Below, in pieces: positions 8,481-12,369 of a stretch of DNA of 12,369 bases; position 1 is the stretch's first letter; every line of letters starts with the position of its first letter. Below the pieces are notes generated by a model. That model searched no databases. It was not told the origin of the DNA and saw only the letters and a program-made list of their open reading frames with translations. Source of the stretch: Acetobacteraceae bacterium (GTDB taxonomy: Bacteria > Pseudomonadota > Alphaproteobacteria > Acetobacterales > Acetobacteraceae); assembly GCA_027306955.1 (NCBI GenBank), contig DAHUXX010000254.1, forward strand, positions 1 through 12,369, in the 5' to 3' direction. The position numbers were made by a program, and so were the translations under genes.

Positions 8481-9452
8481 CTATTTCGGCCGGGCGAGCA
8501 GGCCGAGATGGTCGAACAGGTCGGCGAGCTTGGCGAAGGTCTGGCGCCGGTAGGCGTCCATGTCGCGGCCCTTCCAATCGTAGAAGCCTTCGCCCGTGCG
8601 CGGGCCGATGCGGCCCTCGCGCATGTTGTCCACGACGATCTGGGGTGGCTCGAAGCGCGGGGCTGACAGCGCGTCCTTGAGGTAGCTGGCGGCGTAATAA
8701 AGGATGTCGCCGCCGCCGTAGTCGACGAACTCGAGCAGGCCGAGCACGGCGAAGCGCGGGCCGAAGCCGGTGCGGATCGCGGTGTCGACGGCTTCCGGCG
8801 TCGCCACACCCTCGGTCACGATGCGCGCTGCCTCGGTCATCGCAAGGGCCTGGATGCGCGGCACGATAAAGCCGGGGGCGGCCTTGCAGCGCACCGGCAC
8901 CTTGCCCGCCTCGCGCAGCAGCGCCTCCATCCGCAGGAGCACCGCTTCGTCGGTGCCGGCGCCGGGGCTTACCTCGACGAGCGGGATGAGGAAGGCGGGG
9001 TTGAGCCAGTGCGTGTTGAGGAATCGCTGTGGATTCGTTACGAATTTCGCGAGCGCCTCGATGTCGAAGGTGGAGGTGGTGGAGGCGATCGGCACGTCGC
9101 GGCGGGCATGGGAAGAGATGCGGGCAAAGGCCGCTTGCTTCTGTGTCATGACCTCGGGCACCGCCTCGAACACGGCGTCTGCACGGTCCAGCGCCGCATC
9201 CGCGGCCTCTCCCACGGCGAGCGACAGGCGTTCTAGCATCACGGCCTGGTGCTCGGTGTCGATGCGACCGATCTCGCGCATGACGCCGATGCCGTGCGCG
9301 ATCTCCGCATGTGCGGCCTGCAGCGCCGCGCTTGCCTCTGCCTCGGTGCGCGGCTTCACGTCGAGCAGGTCGACCTCGAAGCCGGTGTGCAGGAAGGCAT
9401 GCGCCATGCCGCGGCCCATGCGGCCGGGGCCGACGATCGCGATGCGCGTCAT
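8481..9452 (-). CDS. 3-hydroxyacyl-CoA dehydrogenase, HBD family
   Basis: A 323-residue NAD-dependent dehydrogenase. The start ATG (9450-9452) overlaps the stop of the gene before it as ATGA, with a GAAGG sequence upstream. The N-terminal Rossmann fold shows GPGRMGRG (8-15) and D31 after strand 2, which favours NAD. The catalytic histidine is H148 in NTHWLNP, with N151 and the partner glutamate E160 in PLVEVSPG, so the active site is intact. The helical C-terminal domain (about 187-300) contains the PGFIVPRI and GEGFYDW motifs of the family. It oxidises a 3-hydroxyacyl-CoA, or an analogous 3-hydroxy acid as in carnitine dehydrogenase. It is the last gene of the four-gene operon. Substitution of THWLNP for the usual MHFFNP hints at an unusual substrate. 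Confidence 0.92.
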   Translation of the reverse strand: MTRIAIVGPGRMGRGMAHAFLHTGFEVDLLDVKPRTEAEASAALQAAHAEIAHGIGVMREIGRIDTEHQAVMLERLSLAVGEAADAALDRADAVFEAVPEVMTQKQAAFARISSHARRDVPIASTTSTFDIEALAKFVTNPQRFLNTHWLNPAFLIPLVEVSPGAGTDEAVLLRMEALLREAGKVPVRCKAAPGFIVPRIQALAMTEAARIVTEGVATPEAVDTAIRTGFGPRFAVLGLLEFVDYGGGDILYYAASYLKDALSAPRFEPPQIVVDNMREGRIGPRTGEGFYDWKGRDMDAYRRQTFAKLADLFDHLGLLARPK

Positions 9453-10540
9453 CGCGTGCCTTCGGCGAGCAGGCGCCGCAGCGCCGCGCGGTCCATGCCG
9501 GCGATTCCCATGGCCGCTGCGGTGCGGCCGCTGCGCGCGAAATCCTCGCCGATGGCCGCGCCCGCGACCGCGAGCAGGCCGCTTGCGACCGGCATCGGAA
9601 CGCCCGCCCAGGCGCCGAGCGAGGCCAGCAGGGCGAGCCCGCAGGCGACGTCTTCGCGCATGTAGCGATGCGTTGCGAGATCGATATGTTCTCGCCAGTC
9701 CGCACTGTCCACGAGCTGCGTGTGCCCGCGCCGGCCGTACATCCATTCGTCGCCGTCGGTCCTGTAATGGTCGGCGAGCGGGAAATGTGGCGCGCCGTAG
9801 CCCAGCGCCTCGCGCAGACGGACGCGCTCGGCGTCCAGCACGTCGGTCACGTTACGGATCGCAGGCTGCGTGCCCTCGTTGTGGATGTCCCAGCGCTCGA
9901 AATGCTGCAGCGGCCCGGCGTTCATGGTGATGAGCGGCGGGTGGATGATCGGTCCCGCGTTCATCAGTGCGCCGTCGAGCCCGTCGGCGAGGCTCTCGAT
10001 CGCGGGGAAGGCTGCCTCCAGCACCGGGAACGCCGCCGGCGCCAGGCGCGCCGGGTGCACCCCGGTCGGGAGCCGCGTCGCGCGTACGCGGATGGCGATG
10101 CGCGTGCCCGCCTTCGTGCGGTGCAGGCGGCAGAGCCAGGGCAGCGTGCCCGCCTCGGCGTAGGCGATTTCCGCCTCGTTGCCCGCTGCGCGCACCGCTC
10201 GGTCGAGCAGCAGCGTGCCCCAGGTGCCGGGGGGCAGGAAGACAACCTGGCCATCCCTGAGCAGCGGCGCGAGGCGGCGGGCGAGGTCGGCCTGGGCAAA
10301 GGCGGGGATGGGGGCGACGATCAGCGCCGCGCCGCGCACCGCGTCCGCGAGGTCGTCGGTGGCGCCGAAGGAGACGTGGCGCACGCCCGCCGCGTCCAGG
10401 AGTTCGATGCCGCCCGAGGCCAGAACCGGTCCCAGGGCCGCGCGCTCGCGCCGCCACAGCACGACCTCGTGCCCCGCGAGGGCGAGGTCCGCCGCCGCGG
10501 CGTGGCTGCCGTTGCCGCCGCCCAGAACCGCGACGCGCAT
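9449..10540 (-). CDS. NAD(P)-dependent octopine/nopaline dehydrogenase-family protein
   Basis: A 363-residue protein with GGAGG 8 bases upstream of the ATG; this site overlaps the last codons of the preceding gene. The N-terminal Rossmann domain has GGGNGSHA at 7-14. The all-helical octopine dehydrogenase domain begins near 190, with NAGPIIHPPLITMNAG (194-209), in which H200 is the likely catalytic histidine, and HNEGTQPAIRN. Strand 2 ends in RRER (35-38) rather than an acid, which suggests NADPH. Opine dehydrogenases join an amino acid and a 2-oxo acid by reductive condensation, or split the product in reverse. Only 3 bp separate it from the MetE-like gene, and it overlaps the next gene by ATGA. 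Nicotianamine synthase and transporter genes of opine metallophore loci are absent, so that role is not supported. Family sure, substrate unknown. Confidence 0.85.
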   Translation of the reverse strand: MRVAVLGGGNGSHAAAADLALAGHEVVLWRRERAALGPVLASGGIELLDAAGVRHVSFGATDDLADAVRGAALIVAPIPAFAQADLARRLAPLLRDGQVVFLPPGTWGTLLLDRAVRAAGNEAEIAYAEAGTLPWLCRLHRTKAGTRIAIRVRATRLPTGVHPARLAPAAFPVLEAAFPAIESLADGLDGALMNAGPIIHPPLITMNAGPLQHFERWDIHNEGTQPAIRNVTDVLDAERVRLREALGYGAPHFPLADHYRTDGDEWMYGRRGHTQLVDSADWREHIDLATHRYMREDVACGLALLASLGAWAGVPMPVASGLLAVAGAAIGEDFARSGRTAAAMGIAGMDRAALRRLLAEGTR

Positions 10541-10543
10541 CTG

Positions 10544-11566
10544 CTAACCTCCGAGTCGCGTGCGCGCCAGCGCGGCGCCGGCTGAAAGCGCCTGCAGCTT
10601 TGCCCGCGCGACCCGCCTTCCCATCGGCGCCATCCCGCAGTTGGTGCAGGCGACGATGCGGTGCGGCGCGACGTGGCGCGCGGCGAGTTGCAGCGTTGCC
10701 GCCACCTGCTCGGGCGTTTCGATCACGTCGCTCGCGACGTCGATCACGCCCACCAGCACGTCCTTGCCTGGCAGCAGCGCCATCAGCTCCGGCGGCACGT
10801 TCGAGTTGATGCATTCGAGCGAGACCTGGCCGATGGAGCTCTTCGCCAGCGCCGGGAAAACCGTCTCGTACTGCCGCCAGGACTCGCCGAGCATGCCCTT
10901 CCAGGCGCGGTTGGCATCGATGCCATAGCCGTAGCAGATGTGCACGCAGGTCGCGGCGTTGACGCCGGCGGCGGCGCGCTCCAGAGCCACGACTCCCCAG
11001 TCCGCAGCCTCGGCGAGGTAGACGTTGAAGGCCGGCTCGTCGAACTGGATCACGTCGATCCCGTCGGCCGCAAGCGCCCGCGCCTCCTGGTTCAGGAGGT
11101 CGGCGAAGGCGAAGGCCATGCGCACGCGGTCGCAGTAATAGGTGTCGGCTAGCGTGTCGACGAGCGTCATCGGGCCGGGCAGGGTGAACTTGATCCGCCG
11201 CCCGGTCGCTGCGCGCATGATCCGCGCCTCGGTCTCGTGCACCCGCCCGCGCAGACCCAGGGGCCCCACCACGGTCGGGCACAGCGCCTCGTAGCGGTTG
11301 TTGCGGATGCCGATCTTCTGCTTGTGCTCGAAGTCGATGCCGTCCACCTGGGCGAGGAACCCGTGCACGAAATGCTGTCGAGATTGTTCGCCATCCGTTA
11401 CGATATCGAGCCCCGCCGCCTCCTGCTCCTTGAGCCAGAGCAGTGTCGCGTCGCGCTTGGCGTCGGCCAGCGCCTCGCCGGTCGCGCGCCATTCGGGCCA
11501 CAGCTTGCCGGTCTCGGCGAGCCAGGCAGGCTTGGGCAGCGAGCCCGCGGTCGTCGTGGGAAACAT
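10544..11566 (-). CDS. Core MetE-type (cobalamin-independent) methionine synthase, MesD-like
   Basis: A 340-residue protein starting MFPTTTAGSLPKPAWLAE at ATG 11566, behind a strong GGAGG. It matches only the catalytic C-terminal half of MetE. The zinc ligands are recognisable: H209 and C211 in VHICYGYG, E251 in SLECINS, and C310 in CTNCGMAP. DGE (58-60) and FDEP (175-178) line the homocysteine site. The lack of the MetE N-terminal half means it probably does not use polyglutamyl methyl-folate in the MetE way. From memory, its wording (TAGSLPKP, ICYGYGI, INS, CTNCGMAP) resembles the MesD family of core methionine synthases, which needs MesX (DUF1852) and oxygen. MesX is not encoded here. It is embedded in an operon of catabolic-looking enzymes, so a different methyl acceptor or donor is possible. 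No frame damage is seen. Confidence 0.85.
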   Translation of the reverse strand: MFPTTTAGSLPKPAWLAETGKLWPEWRATGEALADAKRDATLLWLKEQEAAGLDIVTDGEQSRQHFVHGFLAQVDGIDFEHKQKIGIRNNRYEALCPTVVGPLGLRGRVHETEARIMRAATGRRIKFTLPGPMTLVDTLADTYYCDRVRMAFAFADLLNQEARALAADGIDVIQFDEPAFNVYLAEAADWGVVALERAAAGVNAATCVHICYGYGIDANRAWKGMLGESWRQYETVFPALAKSSIGQVSLECINSNVPPELMALLPGKDVLVGVIDVASDVIETPEQVAATLQLAARHVAPHRIVACTNCGMAPMGRRVARAKLQALSAGAALARTRLGG

Positions 11567-11579
11567 GGGGAAACCTCCG

Positions 11580-12369
11580 TCAGCGGCCGCGGAAGGCGGG
11601 CGTGCGTTTCTCGAGGAAAGCGGCGACCGCCTCCTCATGGTCCTCGGTGTTGTGCGCCATCCCCTGCATCAGCGCGCAGAGGTCGAGATAGTCCGGCAGG
11701 TCCATCCGCCGCGCATAGGTCAGCAGGCGCTTGGTCATCCGCACCGCGCGCGGCGGCTTGGCGGCGAAGCTCGCGGCCATCTCGCGCGCGCGGGCCAGCA
11801 GCTCGCCCGCGGGCAGGACCTCCAGCACCAGGCCGATCGCAAGCGCCTCCGGCGCGTCGATCATGCGGCCGGAGAAGGTGAGTTCCGCCGCTCGCTGGTA
11901 GGGGATGCGCCGCTGCATGAACCAGCCACCGCCGTCGCCGGGGACGATGCCGAGGTTGATGAAGCTCTCCGCGAATTTCGCGCCCTCGGCCGCGAGGCGG
12001 ATATCGCACATCGTGGCGAGGTCGCAGCCGGCGCCGATCGCGGGGCCGTTCACCGCGGCGATGGCGGGGATCTCCAGCCCCGCCATGGCGAGCGTCATGC
12101 GCTGGATGCCGGCGCGGTACTTGTTCTGCACCGTGTAGACGTCGCCCGCGAAGGCGCCCGTCTCGCGGTCGCGCATCTGCTTGACGTTGCCGCCGGCGCA
12201 GAAGGCGGAGCCGGCGCCGGTGAGGATCAGCACGCTCGCCGTCTCGTGCGTGTTGAGCCAGGCGCAGACAGTCGCGATCTCATCGGCGAGATGCGTACCG
12301 GTCAGTTCGTTGCGCACGTCGTGGCGGTCGAGCGTGAGGGTGGCGATCCGCCCGTCGAGCTCGAGCCTC
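11580..12369 (-). CDS. Crotonase-fold (enoyl-CoA hydratase/isomerase family) enzyme, 5' end missing
   Basis: The frame runs open to the right edge. The visible start RLELDGRIATLTLDRHDVRN is the usual crotonase opening, so only a few residues are missing and the apparent GTG start at 12317 is internal. The oxyanion-hole segments are present as FCAGGN and GPAIGAG. However, the two glutamates that do the hydration in rat crotonase (E144, E164) align here with D in GAGCDLATMCD and F in AESFINLG; PGDGGGW follows. This points to an isomerase, lyase or other crotonase reaction rather than plain enoyl-CoA hydration. The C-terminal helices end in the typical EKRTPAFRGR. It leads the four-gene operon, 13 bp ahead of the MetE-like gene, whose ribosome binding site fills that gap. 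Confidence 0.9.
   Translation of the reverse strand, partial: RLELDGRIATLTLDRHDVRNELTGTHLADEIATVCAWLNTHETASVLILTGAGSAFCAGGNVKQMRDRETGAFAGDVYTVQNKYRAGIQRMTLAMAGLEIPAIAAVNGPAIGAGCDLATMCDIRLAAEGAKFAESFINLGIVPGDGGGWFMQRRIPYQRAAELTFSGRMIDAPEALAIGLVLEVLPAGELLARAREMAASFAAKPPRAVRMTKRLLTYARRMDLPDYLDLCALMQGMAHNTEDHEEAVAAFLEKRTPAFRGR

Noticed and set aside
9449..10540. Opine metallophore (staphylopine-type) biosynthesis
   Set aside because: The opine dehydrogenase-family gene has no nicotianamine synthase-like gene, exporter or metal uptake gene within the window.

Overview
The window is GC-rich DNA with long antisense shadow ORFs and tightly packed genes. ClpB, a sigma-32-like promoter, an outer-membrane-type lipoprotein and the CoA and opine-type enzymes suggest an aerobic, heterotrophic alphaproteobacterium, perhaps of the Rhodospirillales/Acetobacteraceae. 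That placement comes from composition and general similarity and is not proven. I see no tRNA, rRNA, CRISPR array, transposase or phage gene.

Left region (1-1812): a GNAT acetyltransferase running off the left edge (minus strand) diverges from a secreted CHRD-domain protein. A 13-bp hairpin between the CHRD gene and the next gene covers the ribosome binding site of a denD-like D-erythronate dehydrogenase. The dehydrogenase converges on a 14-helix-type DHA2 MFS exporter gene that is broken by one missing base near 2995-2999.

Middle region (3327-4051): a 445-bp non-coding block with an AT-rich half and several perfect inverted repeats. It also holds a CRP-like site (TGTGA-N6-TCACG) ahead of a 72-residue glycine-zipper lipoprotein. 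A hairpin then separates that gene from the convergent clpB.

ClpB region (4052-8477): a full-length ClpB disaggregase on the minus strand has a convincing sigma-32-type heat-shock promoter. That promoter lies just before the divergent MOSC-domain gene, which is followed 18 bp later by an HSL-type alpha/beta hydrolase.

Right region (8481-12369): four minus-strand genes form one tight operon, entering from the right edge. In order of transcription they are a crotonase-fold enzyme (5' end cut off), a core MetE-type methionine synthase, an octopine/nopaline dehydrogenase-family enzyme and a 3-hydroxyacyl-CoA dehydrogenase. Spacings are 13 bp, 3 bp and an ATGA overlap. Thioester chemistry, methyl transfer and opine-type redox chemistry on one transcript is the most interesting possible pathway here. 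The crotonase lacks both standard hydratase glutamates, and the MetE-like protein resembles the MesD type but has no visible MesX (DUF1852) partner.
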